From Stella humosa (GTDB lineage Bacteria > Pseudomonadota > Alphaproteobacteria > ATCC43930 > Allostellaceae), in assembly GCF_006738645.1 (NCBI RefSeq), contig NZ_AP019700.1, positions 1,996,001 through 2,060,000 of the forward strand: a stretch of DNA of 64,000 nt. The letters are read 5' to 3'. Below are positions 1 through 8,264 of the stretch, piece after piece. The position numbers were made by a program, and so were the translations under genes. The number at the start of each line of letters is the position of its first letter. Position 1 is the first letter of the stretch. The notes under the pieces were generated by a model. It worked only from the letters and a program-made list of their open reading frames with translations, ran no database searches and was not told the origin of the DNA.

Positions 1-1
1 C

Positions 2-601
2 GTCGTCCCGGCGGTGACCGAGTTCCTGCGGCGCCATCCCGCCTGCCGTGCCGAGATCCGCCTGAACGACCGCCGCCTCGACCTGCAGAGCGGCGATCTC
101 GACCTGTCGATCCGCGTCGGCTGGCTGGCCGATTCCAGCATGCATGCCCGCCGCATCGGCCATTTCGAGCAGGTCCTGGTGGCAGCACCGGACTTCGCCG
201 ACGACATCGCGAAGATGAGCGCACCGGGCGACCTTGCCACCGTGCCCTTCGTCGCCAACCTGGCGCTGCGCGACCCGCTCGCCTGGCAGTTCGCGCGTGG
301 CGACGGCGAACGGGAGGGCTTTCAGGCATCGGCCGCGATGGCGATCGACACGACCCAGGCCGTCCATGCCGCGGTGCTGTGCGGCGCCGGCCTGTCGGTG
401 CTGCCGGACTTCCTGGTCGCGGCCGACCTGGCGGCCGGGCGGCTGGTAGAGGTGCTGCCGCAATGGCGCCTGCCGTCCGGTGGTATTCATGCCGTGTTCC
501 CGACCGCCCGCTTCCGGCCGTCGCGCGTCGGCGCCTTCGTCGATCTGCTGGCCCAACGCATCGCCCGGCAATCTCAGACAGGGCAGGGGCCGGCGGGTTA
601 G
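2..601 (+). CDS. LysR-family transcriptional regulator, C-terminal part (partial)
   Basis: The reading frame is open from the first complete codon of the window, so the gene starts upstream; about 199 residues are visible. They match the effector-binding domain of LysR regulators: the run 'FLRRHPACRAEIRLNDRRLD' is followed by a 'GDLDLSIRVGWLADSSM' segment, the usual strand-turn-strand that precedes 'R.IG....VLVAAP'. The DNA-binding helix-turn-helix would be off the left edge. The segment ends with the common 'HAVFPTARFRPSRVGAFVDLL' tail. LysR proteins bind a small effector and usually control a neighbouring gene; the alpha/beta hydrolase 43 nt downstream on the same strand is adjacent, but regulators of this class more often control a divergent gene, which is not visible here. 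Confidence 0.85.
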   Translation, partial: VVPAVTEFLRRHPACRAEIRLNDRRLDLQSGDLDLSIRVGWLADSSMHARRIGHFEQVLVAAPDFADDIAKMSAPGDLATVPFVANLALRDPLAWQFARGDGEREGFQASAAMAIDTTQAVHAAVLCGAGLSVLPDFLVAADLAAGRLVEVLPQWRLPSGGIHAVFPTARFRPSRVGAFVDLLAQRIARQSQTGQGPAG

Positions 602-644
602 GATCGGGTCCTGCCCAGCCACCTGCCACAGGGGAACTGCCCGC

Positions 645-1460
645 ATGCTCGACGATCGCTACTTCGATTCGGCCGGCGTGCCGATCCGCTATGTCGAGGC
701 CGGCGGGGGTGAGCCCGTGATCCTGCTGCACGGCTTTTCCAGCTCGCTCGACGAAGGCTGGGTCGAGCGCGGCGTGGTGGACGAATTGGCCCGCAGCCAC
801 CGCGTCGTCGCCTTCGACAGCCGCGGCCACGGCAAGAGCGGCCAGCCGCACGACCCGGCCGCCTACGGGCCGGAGATGGGGCGGGACGCAATCCGGCTGA
901 TGGACCATCTGGGCCTGCCGCGGGCCCACGTCATGGGCTATTCGATGGGCGCCCATGTGGCCGCCCAGCTCGTCACGCGCAGCCCGGCGCGCTTCGCCAG
1001 CCTGATCCTGGGTGGCGCGGTCGGCCGGCTCGACTGGTCGGAAGCCGACCAGGCCCGGGTGGACATCGAGGCGGCCGAATTGGACCAGGGCCTGCTTTCG
1101 TCCCAGATCCTGCGCCTGTGGCCGAAGGACCAGCCGGTCCCGTCGGCCGGGGAACTGAAGGCGATCTCCGCCCGCCGGCTGGCCGGCAAGGATCCGCTGG
1201 CCCTGGCCGCCGCCCGCCGCTCCAACCCCGAGCAGGTGGTGACGCTGGCCGACCTGGCGGCGACGCCCGTGCCGTTGCTCGGCATCGTCGGCACCGCCGA
1301 TCCCTACCGCAAGGACTTCGAGCGGCTGCGCACGGCCCGCCCGGGGATGGAACTGGTGCTGATCGAGGGTGCCGCCCACGGCAACGCGGTAGGCCGGCCG
1401 GAATATGTGGCGGCAGTGCGCGGGTTCCTGGCGCGGCAGCCGCCGATGGCGGCTGCCTGA
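645..1460 (+). CDS. alpha/beta-fold hydrolase
   Basis: A 271-residue alpha/beta hydrolase. The oxyanion-hole motif HGFSSS lies at 29-34, the nucleophile elbow GYSMG at 98-102 (Ser100), a probable acid Asp in 'GIVGTADPYRKD', and the catalytic His in 'IEGAAHGNAVG'. There is no signal peptide, so it should be cytoplasmic. I chose the ATG at 645, preceded by a purine-rich AGGGGAA, because the protein then begins where family members begin; the frame is open further upstream but that part is not protein-like. Family members act as esterases, lactonases or C-C hydrolases; the substrate cannot be read from sequence. It ends 4 nt before the convergent kinase-like gene. Confidence 0.85.
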   Translation: MLDDRYFDSAGVPIRYVEAGGGEPVILLHGFSSSLDEGWVERGVVDELARSHRVVAFDSRGHGKSGQPHDPAAYGPEMGRDAIRLMDHLGLPRAHVMGYSMGAHVAAQLVTRSPARFASLILGGAVGRLDWSEADQARVDIEAAELDQGLLSSQILRLWPKDQPVPSAGELKAISARRLAGKDPLALAAARRSNPEQVVTLADLAATPVPLLGIVGTADPYRKDFERLRTARPGMELVLIEGAAHGNAVGRPEYVAAVRGFLARQPPMAAA

Positions 1461-1464
1461 CGGT

Positions 1465-2592
1465 TCAGCCGAGGCCGCTCTTCGGAATCCGGATGCGCAC
1501 CGTGCCGTCATCGAGCGCGTGGGCCTCGCCGCCGAACTGGCGGGTCAGCGCGGTCATCAGGCGGGTGCCGAGGCCGGTCGAGCGGCCGGCGTCGGTCGCG
1601 GTCAGGGCGGCCGCGGCGTCGGTCACGGTCAGCACATAGTCGTCGGCATCGCCGTCGACGAAGCCGACCGCGATGGTGCGCGTGCGGTGCTTGATCGCGG
1701 TGGTGACGAGCTGGGTCACGATCAGGCCGAGCGAGACCACGCGGTCGACGGCGACGGGCACGGCCGCCACGTCCAGCGACAACAGGCCGTCTGCCGCGGC
1801 GATTCCGAGGGACTGGGCCAGGTCGTCGCAGAGCCGCTGCATGTAGTCGGCCAGGTTGACCAGGCCCGTCGCCTCGTGGCCGTAGAGCCGGTCATGCACC
1901 AGCGCGATGGTCGAGACGCGGGCGGCCGCCTCCTCCAACTGCTCGCGCACGAAGGCGTCGTCGGAAGCGCGGGCCTGCATTTCCAGCAGCGAGCGGGTGA
2001 CGGCCAGGCTGTTCTTCACCCGGTGGTCGATCTCGGACATCAGGATGTGCAGCCGCTCCTCCGTCTCGCGACGGCGGGCCAACTCGCGGCGATGGCCGAT
2101 CTCGCTCATGGCGGTGGCGGCAAGATCGCTCAGCGTGCCGAGGTCGGTGGTGTTCCAGATGCGCGGATGGTGGTCGATGGCGCAGAATGCGCCCAGCACC
2201 GCCCCGTCCGGGCTGGCGACCGGCATGGCGGCATAGCCGATCACCCCCAGCGCACGGACGGCCGGGTTATCGCGCACCCGCGCGTCGAGCCGGGCGTCGT
2301 TGATGACCAGCGGTGAGCCCGTCTCGACGACGTGGCGGCAGAAGGAGTGGGTCAGCGGCGTCTGCCGGGCACTGGCCCAGGGCTCCGTCAGGCCGTGCTG
2401 GCTGACGAAGAACTGCCGGTCGACATCGACGACGGTGATCAGCGACACCGGCGCCCCCAGCAGGCGGGCGGCCAGCCGGGTGAGCCGGTCGAAGGCAAGC
2501 TGGGGCGGCCGGTCGAGCAGCCCGCTCTGCGCCACGGCGTGCAGCCGGTCGCTGTTGTGGATGGCGTCGGCGACGCCCGTCTCGATGGCCAC
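1465..2592 (-). CDS. GAF-domain sensor histidine kinase-like protein (HisKA_2/HWE type), probably degenerate
   Basis: About 375 residues: an N-terminal GAF domain ('RLAARLLGAPVSLITVVD' to 'GAFCAIDHHPR', roughly residues 35-165) followed by a HisKA_2-type dimerisation helix with the phospho-acceptor context 'EIDHRVKNSLAV' (His190) and a C-terminal HATPase-like region. The ATP-binding motifs are off: the N-box, normally 'NELVTNA.KH', reads 'TQLVTTAIKH', so the magnesium-binding Asn is Thr, and the G1 box is 'TDAAAAL' instead of 'D.G.G'. Either it binds ATP poorly or it is a pseudokinase. No membrane segment is visible, so it is a soluble sensor. I use the GTG at 2592 with AAGGA about 12 nt upstream; a TTG at 2655 would add 21 residues. 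No response regulator is adjacent. Confidence 0.75.
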   Translation of the reverse strand: MAIETGVADAIHNSDRLHAVAQSGLLDRPPQLAFDRLTRLAARLLGAPVSLITVVDVDRQFFVSQHGLTEPWASARQTPLTHSFCRHVVETGSPLVINDARLDARVRDNPAVRALGVIGYAAMPVASPDGAVLGAFCAIDHHPRIWNTTDLGTLSDLAATAMSEIGHRRELARRRETEERLHILMSEIDHRVKNSLAVTRSLLEMQARASDDAFVREQLEEAAARVSTIALVHDRLYGHEATGLVNLADYMQRLCDDLAQSLGIAAADGLLSLDVAAVPVAVDRVVSLGLIVTQLVTTAIKHRTRTIAVGFVDGDADDYVLTVTDAAAALTATDAGRSTGLGTRLMTALTRQFGGEAHALDDGTVRIRIPKSGLG

Positions 2593-2699
2593 GACCGGTC
2601 GTCGTCCTTGTGCTGGATCGGCCCCGACCCGGGATGGTCCCAAGGGTCTCGCCAACCGGGATCATTGACCGGTCCTGGCCCCCGGAGTCGAGCGGAATT

Positions 2700-3992
2700 T
2701 CAGCCCTGCGTCGACCTGCGCAGGCTGCGTTCCATCCAGTCGGCGATCGCGACCATTCCGGCGTCCGTGCCGCGCCGCCCGACGAGCTGAATGCCGAGCG
2801 GCAGGCCGTTCGGCCCGCGGCCATGGGGGACATGGACGAGCGGTCCGTGCAGCAGCGTCCACATGCCGTTCAGCGACGGGTCGCCGGTGTAGTCGAGGCC
2901 GCGCGGCGCCTCGCCGGCCGAACTGGGCGCCAACACGGCATCCAGGCCGGCGGTCAGCTTGTCGAAGCGCTGGCGCAGTCCCTCGGCGGCGGTCTGGGCT
3001 GCCGCCAGGTCACCCGCCGGCCGCGCCTCGGCTTCCGCCAGCAGGTCGGCCAGGCGCGGGCTGATCTGGGCGCGATGCTGCGTCCATTCCCAGCCGAGCG
3101 TCTGCAGGGCTTCCATGGTGAAGATGGCGCGGTGGATCTCGCGCATCGGGGCAAATTCCGGCGGCAGGTCGAGCGGCACGATCTCGGCCCCGGCGGCGGC
3201 GAGCTGCGCCAGGATCGCATCGAGATGGGCGCGGTAGGCGGGGTCCACCAGGTCCCATAGCGGCGTCCGGCACCAGCCGAGGCGCGGCCGCGCGGGGGCT
3301 TCGGCCGGCGTCGTGCCGGACCATGTCTCCAGCAGCAGGAACAGGTCCCGGGCCTCGCGCGCGAAGGCGCCCAGCGTGTCGAACGAGGGCGACAGCGCCA
3401 TGGTGCCGGCGAGCGGCACGGACCCGCGCGTCAGCTTCATGCCGACGACGCCGCAGAAGGCGGCCGGCCGGATGACGGAGCCCACGGTCTGCGAGCCATA
3501 AGCCAGCGGCACATGGCCGTCGGCGACGGAAGCGGCCGACCCGCTGGACGATCCGCCCGGCGTGTGGGCGGTGTTGGCGGGGTTCGTGGTCGGGCCGGGA
3601 TGGAAGCAGGCGAACTCGGTCGTCACCGTCTTGCCGGGGATGATGGCGCCGGCCGCACGGGCCAGGGTGACGCAGTCGGCATCCATGACCGGGCGGCGCC
3701 CGTGATGGATCGGCGAGCCGCGCTCGGCCGGCATGCCGGCCACGTCGAAGATGTCCTTGATGCCGACCGGCAAGCCATGCAGCGGGCCGCTCGCCGGCCG
3801 GGCATCGGCCGCCCGGGCCGCCGCGATGGCGCCGTCCGGGTCCAGATGGGTCCAGGCCCGGATGGTGGCGTCGCGGGCCGCGATGCGGGCGAGGCAGGCC
3901 CGCGTCAGCGCCTCGGCCGAAAGCTGCCCATCGGCGATGGCGCGGGCCGCCGCGGTGGCGGACAACCTCTCCGGCTGGTCCATGTCGGCCAT
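2700..3992 (-). CDS. amidase (amidase-signature family)
   Basis: A 430-residue amidase-signature enzyme hydrolysing a carboxamide to acid plus ammonia. The Ser-cisSer-Lys triad is intact: Lys79 in 'GLPVGIKDIFD', cis-Ser148 in 'TPGGSSSGSAA', nucleophile Ser172 in 'GSQTVGSVIRPAAF'. The spacings 79-148-172 match those of characterised members. The family includes GatA, but the short C-terminal part and absence of gatC/gatB nearby argue for a catabolic amidase. It lies 12 nt downstream of the PLP-enzyme gene and is probably the last gene of the ridA-to-amidase run. Substrate unknown. Confidence 0.88.
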   Translation of the reverse strand: MADMDQPERLSATAAARAIADGQLSAEALTRACLARIAARDATIRAWTHLDPDGAIAAARAADARPASGPLHGLPVGIKDIFDVAGMPAERGSPIHHGRRPVMDADCVTLARAAGAIIPGKTVTTEFACFHPGPTTNPANTAHTPGGSSSGSAASVADGHVPLAYGSQTVGSVIRPAAFCGVVGMKLTRGSVPLAGTMALSPSFDTLGAFAREARDLFLLLETWSGTTPAEAPARPRLGWCRTPLWDLVDPAYRAHLDAILAQLAAAGAEIVPLDLPPEFAPMREIHRAIFTMEALQTLGWEWTQHRAQISPRLADLLAEAEARPAGDLAAAQTAAEGLRQRFDKLTAGLDAVLAPSSAGEAPRGLDYTGDPSLNGMWTLLHGPLVHVPHGRGPNGLPLGIQLVGRRGTDAGMVAIADWMERSLRRSTQG

Positions 3993-4004
3993 CGGCCAGC
4001 CCCC

Positions 4005-5330
4005 TCAGAAGAAGGTGCGATAGGCGCCGACCACCTGGTAGGCGTCGTCCACCACCGGCAGCACCTGCCACTTGTCGAAGGTGACGCAGGGGTGGGAGAC
4101 GCCGAAGCCCACGAGGTCGCCGACCTGGAGCGGGCTGCCGACCGGCACGGTCATGTGGCAGTGCTGGTCGTTGAGGCCGGTGACGGCATGCTCGGGGCCA
4201 AGCTCCCCCGGTGCGCCGTCGGCGCCGGGGCGATACCAGGATTGCGCCTGGGGCAGGCCGCCGGTCACGCCGACGTCGCGCTGGCCCATGGTCAGGATCA
4301 CCTTGCCCGGCTCCGGCCGCGACTGGACATAGGCCCAGACCTCCATCGCCGGCCGCAGCCCCGGCCCCAGGCGGTCGACCAGCGGCGCCCGGCCGCGCAC
4401 GGCCGCGAAGAAATCGCGATACATCAGTGAATCATGGCTGACGTAGCAGCCGCTGCGCGACACCAGCAGCACCTCGCGATGCAGCCCGGCCCGGCGGAAA
4501 CGGTCGACGACGATGTCGTAGAAGGCCGATCCGCCGGCGCTGAGGATGATCGGGCCATCCGCGAACAGGCCGCCGGCCTCGGTCGCCGCTGCCATCGCCA
4601 CCATGCGCCGCAGGAAGGCGTGCACCTGGTCTGCGCATTCCTCGATCGTCTTGCCGGCGACCAGCCCCTCGAACCCCTCGACGCCGCGCAGCTCCAGATA
4701 GGGCTCGGCCGCCTTCACGGCGCGCGCGACGGCCAGCGCGGTCTCGGCATTGCGGCAGCCCGTGCGGCCGCCGGCATAGCCCATCTCCAGCAGCAGCGGC
4801 AGCGGGCGGCCGATCGGGTCGGCAGCGGCGGCCTTGGCCAGCAGCTCGACCGACGCCACCGAATCGACCAGCGCCAGCAGCTCGAATCCCGGGTCCTGGC
4901 GCAGCATGTCGAGCGCGCCGCGCACCGCCTGGCGGCCGATGAGCTGGTTGGCCAGCAGCACCCGGCGCACGCCGTTGCGCCGGGCCACGATCGCCTGGTG
5001 GATGGTGCCGACGGTGATGGCCCAGGCGCCATGCTCCACCTGTTCGCGGAAGAGGCCGGGGGCCATCGTCGTCTTGCCGTGCGGCGCCAGCACCGCCCCG
5101 GCATCGCCGACGAAGCGCGCCATCCAGTCGAGATTGTGGTCGAGCGCGCTGCGCTTCAGGACGGCCAGCGGCAGCGGCAGGTCCTCGGCCAGCAGGTTCC
5201 AGCCCTTCTCCCCGATGGCGCCGATGGGAAAGGGGGCGACGCCGGGCGGCATCCCCTTCACGGTCTCGTCCAGGACGAAGGCGGCGGGATCACCCAGGGG
5301 CGGGATCAGGGCCGAGGCGGCTGCGGTCAT
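4005..5330 (-). CDS. PLP-dependent D-threonine aldolase / D-serine dehydratase-like enzyme
   Basis: A 441-residue fold-type III PLP enzyme (N-terminal alanine-racemase-like barrel plus beta domain). The PLP lysine is Lys86 in 'LAPHGKTTMAPGLF'. Near the C-terminus 'GVSHPCVTFDKW' supplies the His413-x-Cys415 pair that binds the catalytic metal in D-serine dehydratases and D-threonine aldolases, and 'NDQHCHM' at 388-393 is also typical. The family acts on D-beta-hydroxy-amino acids, giving pyruvate/oxobutanoate plus ammonia, or glycine plus aldehyde; the exact reaction cannot be fixed here. The ATG at 5330 overlaps the stop of the upstream phosphoesterase gene in an ATGA, indicating translational coupling. 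A RidA protein in the same run would fit disposal of the 2-aminoacrylate-type intermediates such enzymes release. Confidence 0.82.
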   Translation of the reverse strand: MTAAASALIPPLGDPAAFVLDETVKGMPPGVAPFPIGAIGEKGWNLLAEDLPLPLAVLKRSALDHNLDWMARFVGDAGAVLAPHGKTTMAPGLFREQVEHGAWAITVGTIHQAIVARRNGVRRVLLANQLIGRQAVRGALDMLRQDPGFELLALVDSVASVELLAKAAAADPIGRPLPLLLEMGYAGGRTGCRNAETALAVARAVKAAEPYLELRGVEGFEGLVAGKTIEECADQVHAFLRRMVAMAAATEAGGLFADGPIILSAGGSAFYDIVVDRFRRAGLHREVLLVSRSGCYVSHDSLMYRDFFAAVRGRAPLVDRLGPGLRPAMEVWAYVQSRPEPGKVILTMGQRDVGVTGGLPQAQSWYRPGADGAPGELGPEHAVTGLNDQHCHMTVPVGSPLQVGDLVGFGVSHPCVTFDKWQVLPVVDDAYQVVGAYRTFF

Positions 5331-6571
5331 TGCGGACACGAGAAGTTCTTTCCTTCCAGTCGGCAGCGCCGGACGACGCGGCCTTCGACATCCATCACCG
5401 AGGCCTGCCACTCCGCCCCGGCGCGCTCCAGCAGCAGGAACAGGAACCCCTTCTCGGAGGTGCGCTCGACCACCTCCATCCCGGCGATCGCATAGCTGGG
5501 CGGGCCGTCGTTGAGCGCGCCGTCGATCGCCGTGCCGCCACCGCCGACGATCACCTGCGACGGCCGCTGGCCGGCGAAGCGGAAGACGTCGAAGCGGTGG
5601 ATATGGCCCGAGAAGACGACCGGGAACGGATCGGGTCCCAGGCCCTCGCTGGCCGCCAGCAAGGTCTGATTGGTCTCGATCGGCCGGCGCTCCTGCCCCT
5701 CGAACCGCCAGATCGCGTAGATCGGGTGGTGGGCCAGCAGCCAGCTCGTGGGCGTGGCCAGGGCGCGGGCCTGCTCGATCTGCGGCCGGTAGCGCTCGAT
5801 CAGCGGCTGCGGCGGCCGTTGGTCGAGCGCGTGCGCGGTATCCAGCACCACCAGGCTGAAATCGCCCAGCGTGATGCGATAGGGCTCGGTAAAGGCCTCG
5901 CAGTCGACCGGCCGCACGCGCGGCTCCAGGTAGCGGTACCAGCCATGGCCGGCGCGCCGACAATCCTCGTGGTTGCCGCGCACCATCACCCAGGGGGCGG
6001 TCGCCAGCAGCGGTGCCGCGGGGGTGAAGAAGTCCGCCTGCCAGGTCGCCCAGTTGTAGCCGTAGGGGCTGCCCTCGCAGCCGGCGCTGGGCTGCGGGCA
6101 GGGCGATTCACGATAGTGGTAGTCGCCGACATGAATGACGAGGTCGGGCTTCAGGCCGGCTGCCGTCGCCGCCAGCCGGGCGAACGGCCATTCGGCCGGA
6201 TCGTTGCAGGCCTGGGCGAAGCCGCCGCGGATGCGGCAACCGGTATCGCCCAGCAGCACGATGCGCTGCGGGTCGGGGGGCGGCACCGGCACCGGCCGAC
6301 CCGCGAAGGTGACGCTCTTGACGATCCCCGGCAGCGGCGCCTCGCAGACCGTGTGCGGATAGTCCTGCCAGGGGCCGACGCGCACCTGCATCGGCCGGTC
6401 GAAGTCGTCGTAGCGGATGCGGGGGCAGGCGGCATCCGTGGTGGCCGTGCGCACGACCGCGCCCTGGGGGCCCAGCACGACCCAGGGATGCAGGGTCTCG
6501 GCCGCCGCCGCGCCGGCCAGGCCGGCTGCGGCGGCGAACGAAAGAACCGCGTTGCGGATCGCGCGGTTCAT
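5327..6571 (-). CDS. secreted calcineurin-like metallophosphoesterase
   Basis: A 414-residue protein with a Sec signal peptide (residues 1-25, cut probably after 'GLAGAAAA'). The phosphoesterase metal motifs appear in order: 'VLLGDTG' (Asp109), 'HVGDYHY' (Asp150), 'VRGNHEDC' (Asn200, His201), 'LLAHHPIY' (His281) and 'FSGHIHRFD' (His323, His325). The first motif reads GDTG rather than GD.H, as in purple-acid-phosphatase-like members. Residues 26-100 form an N-terminal region that looks like a separate beta domain. Several Cys pairs suit an exported protein. It should hydrolyse phosphate esters in the periplasm; the substrate is unknown. It starts 5 nt after the amidohydrolase stop and overlaps the next gene by 4 nt, an odd partner for two cytoplasmic enzymes. 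Confidence 0.85.
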   Translation of the reverse strand: MNRAIRNAVLSFAAAAGLAGAAAAETLHPWVVLGPQGAVVRTATTDAACPRIRYDDFDRPMQVRVGPWQDYPHTVCEAPLPGIVKSVTFAGRPVPVPPPDPQRIVLLGDTGCRIRGGFAQACNDPAEWPFARLAATAAGLKPDLVIHVGDYHYRESPCPQPSAGCEGSPYGYNWATWQADFFTPAAPLLATAPWVMVRGNHEDCRRAGHGWYRYLEPRVRPVDCEAFTEPYRITLGDFSLVVLDTAHALDQRPPQPLIERYRPQIEQARALATPTSWLLAHHPIYAIWRFEGQERRPIETNQTLLAASEGLGPDPFPVVFSGHIHRFDVFRFAGQRPSQVIVGGGGTAIDGALNDGPPSYAIAGMEVVERTSEKGFLFLLLERAGAEWQASVMDVEGRVVRRCRLEGKNFSCPQ

Positions 6572-6576
6572 CCGGA

Positions 6577-7731
6577 TCAGTTGATCGTCGGCTGGGCGGC
6601 GGGCTCGTGCCACCGGCCGCCGGCGACCATGCCGCGGGCAAGCAGGCGCTGCTTGCCCTCCAGCCGCTCGCCCAGCACGTCGCGGTAGCTCCAGTTGCCC
6701 TCGGCCAGTTCCAGCACAGAGGCATCGCCGATGCCGCCCTCGATCAGGCGACCCAGCTCCGGGCGCTGCACGGCCTGTCCCGCCGTCTCGGTCGCGCGCC
6801 GGATCACCTCGCCCAGCGGCACGCCCAGGCAGACGAACTTCGACAGCGTCACCAGCAGGTCGTAGGCCGGGCCGTGGATCGAGATCTCGTGCACGTCGCT
6901 GGAGATGACGTCGGGCAGGAAGCCCGCCGCCAGCATGGCGCGCGTCGTCTTGAAGCCGAAGCTGCCGCCGCCATGGCCGATGTCGAACAGCACGCCGCGT
7001 TCGCGCGCGGCCGCGATCTCCTCCCGCACGCGGCCGTCCGGCGTGACCGGCGCGTTGGGGAAGGGGCGGAAGCAGTGGGTCAGCACGTCGCCCGGGCGCA
7101 GGCGCTGAATCACCTCCAGCCGGCTCGGCGGCGGGTTGTCGAGGTGGCACATGACGGGCATGCCGACCTCCTCGGCCACGTCGAGCGCCATGTCGAGCGG
7201 CGCGATGCCCGACGTGCCGCTGGCCGACCGGCCGACGCGCACCTTGATGCCGACGACGATGTCCCGGTTGGCGGCGGCGACACGCGCGCATTCCCGCGAA
7301 TCGAGCAGGCGGATGTCGGCGCACTCGCCCACCATCACCGACTGGCTGAAGGCGAAGATGCCGGGATAGGACAGGTTGATGTAGGGCAGGATGCGGATCG
7401 GCGAGCCGTCGATCAGGAACTTGCGGAACCCATGCAGCGTGCCGGGACCGGCACTGCCGGCGTCGATCAGCGTCGGCGTCGCCATCTGGCGGGCGACGGA
7501 GAGCGGGTCGACGCCGAGCGAGGTGCCGCCCCAGTAGACATGGGTGTGCAGGTCGATCAGGCCGGGGGTGACGATCAGCCCGCGGACATCCTTCACCTCG
7601 GCGCCGGACGGCACCGCCAGGTCGGGGCCGATCGCGCGCACGCGGCCATCGGCGAACGCGACGTCGGAAATCTGGTCGATGCCGCGGCCGGGATCGAGCA
7701 CCCGGCCTCCCTTCAGCACGAGTTCGGTCAT
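6577..7731 (-). CDS. amidohydrolase-superfamily metallohydrolase (COG3964, dihydroorotase-like)
   Basis: A 384-residue amidohydrolase with a binuclear metal site: HxH in 'LIDLHTHVYWG' (His62, His64), a carboxylatable Lys163 in 'VGIKVRVG', His196 in 'VMCHLDN', His219 in 'VLTHCF' and Asp279 in 'ISSDVHE'. This pattern and the HTHVYWG...GGTSLG context match the COG3964 group (Atu3266-like), often misannotated as dihydroorotase; characterised members hydrolyse esters such as acetyl-(R)-mandelate or related N-acyl/O-acyl compounds. No pyrimidine genes are near. It lies 41 nt after ridA and 5 nt before the phosphoesterase gene, so it is probably co-transcribed. The natural substrate is unknown. Confidence 0.85.
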   Translation of the reverse strand: MTELVLKGGRVLDPGRGIDQISDVAFADGRVRAIGPDLAVPSGAEVKDVRGLIVTPGLIDLHTHVYWGGTSLGVDPLSVARQMATPTLIDAGSAGPGTLHGFRKFLIDGSPIRILPYINLSYPGIFAFSQSVMVGECADIRLLDSRECARVAAANRDIVVGIKVRVGRSASGTSGIAPLDMALDVAEEVGMPVMCHLDNPPPSRLEVIQRLRPGDVLTHCFRPFPNAPVTPDGRVREEIAAARERGVLFDIGHGGGSFGFKTTRAMLAAGFLPDVISSDVHEISIHGPAYDLLVTLSKFVCLGVPLGEVIRRATETAGQAVQRPELGRLIEGGIGDASVLELAEGNWSYRDVLGERLEGKQRLLARGMVAGGRWHEPAAQPTIN

Positions 7732-7772
7732 GGGTCGGGCGCTCTCGTTCGGTCTGTCTGGTGAAGGGCGGA

Positions 7773-8219
7773 TCAGGCGACTTCGATGATCGCTTCGATC
7801 TCGACGGTGATCTGGCCGGGCAGCGAACCCATGCCGACGGCCGAGCGGGCATGGCGACCCTTGTCGCCGAAGACCTCGACGAACAGGTCGGAGCAGCCGT
7901 TGATCACCTTGGGCTGGTCGCCGAACTCCGGCATCGCGTTGACCATGCCCAGCACCTTGACGATGCGGGTTACCTTGTCGAGGTCGCCGATGGCGTCCTT
8001 GATGACGGCGATCAGCACCAGGCCGACATCGCGGGCGTGCTTGTAGGCCTCCTCGACGGTGACGTCGCGGCCGACCTTGCCGGTCGCACCCGGACCCGGA
8101 CCCTTGCCGGCGAGGTACAGCAGATTGCCGGTGCGCACGGCATGGACGTAATTGCCGGCGGCGTTCGGCACCGGCGGCAGGGTGATGCCAAGCTCGGCGA
8201 GGCGCTTCTCGATCTGCAT
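7773..8219 (-). CDS. RidA family protein (enamine/imine deaminase-like)
   Basis: A 148-residue YjgF/YER057c/RidA-fold protein. The conserved arginine that holds the substrate carboxylate is present in 'GRHARSAVGMGSLPG' (Arg125), and the N-terminal 'LYLAGKGPG' strand and 'QITVEIEAIIEV' C-terminal strand are typical. RidA proteins hydrolyse reactive 2-imino/enamino acids made by PLP enzymes; others in the family work on carbamates or acylated amines in catabolic operons. Sitting directly upstream of a COG3964 hydrolase and, two genes on, a PLP dehydratase-like enzyme, this copy is probably specialised for that pathway. Start ATG at 8219; 45 nt separate it from ksgA. Confidence 0.85.
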   Translation of the reverse strand: MQIEKRLAELGITLPPVPNAAGNYVHAVRTGNLLYLAGKGPGPGATGKVGRDVTVEEAYKHARDVGLVLIAVIKDAIGDLDKVTRIVKVLGMVNAMPEFGDQPKVINGCSDLFVEVFGDKGRHARSAVGMGSLPGQITVEIEAIIEVA

Positions 8220-8245
8220 CGGGGCAGGCTCCGTCAGGGAAATGG

Positions 8246-8262
8246 TCGGGCGGGAAGCCCGA
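8246..8262 (-). terminator. hairpin between ksgA and ridA
   Basis: A 6-bp perfect inverted repeat, TCGGGC / GCCCGA with a 5-nt loop, in the 45-nt gap. On the minus strand it is followed by CCATTTCCC, only a weak T-run. It could attenuate read-through from the envelope operon into the ridA cluster. Weak evidence. Confidence 0.35.
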
Positions 8263-8264
8263 GC

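Noticed and set aside
2700-3992. Amidase as GatA of the tRNA amidotransferase
   Set aside because: No gatB or gatC nearby, the C-terminal region is shorter, and the context is catabolic.
6572-7852. The metallophosphoesterase frame continues open far upstream, suggesting an 841-residue fusion
   Set aside because: The upstream part runs across the COG3964 amidohydrolase in another frame and has no protein-like sequence; the signal peptide at the ATG 6571 sets the true start.
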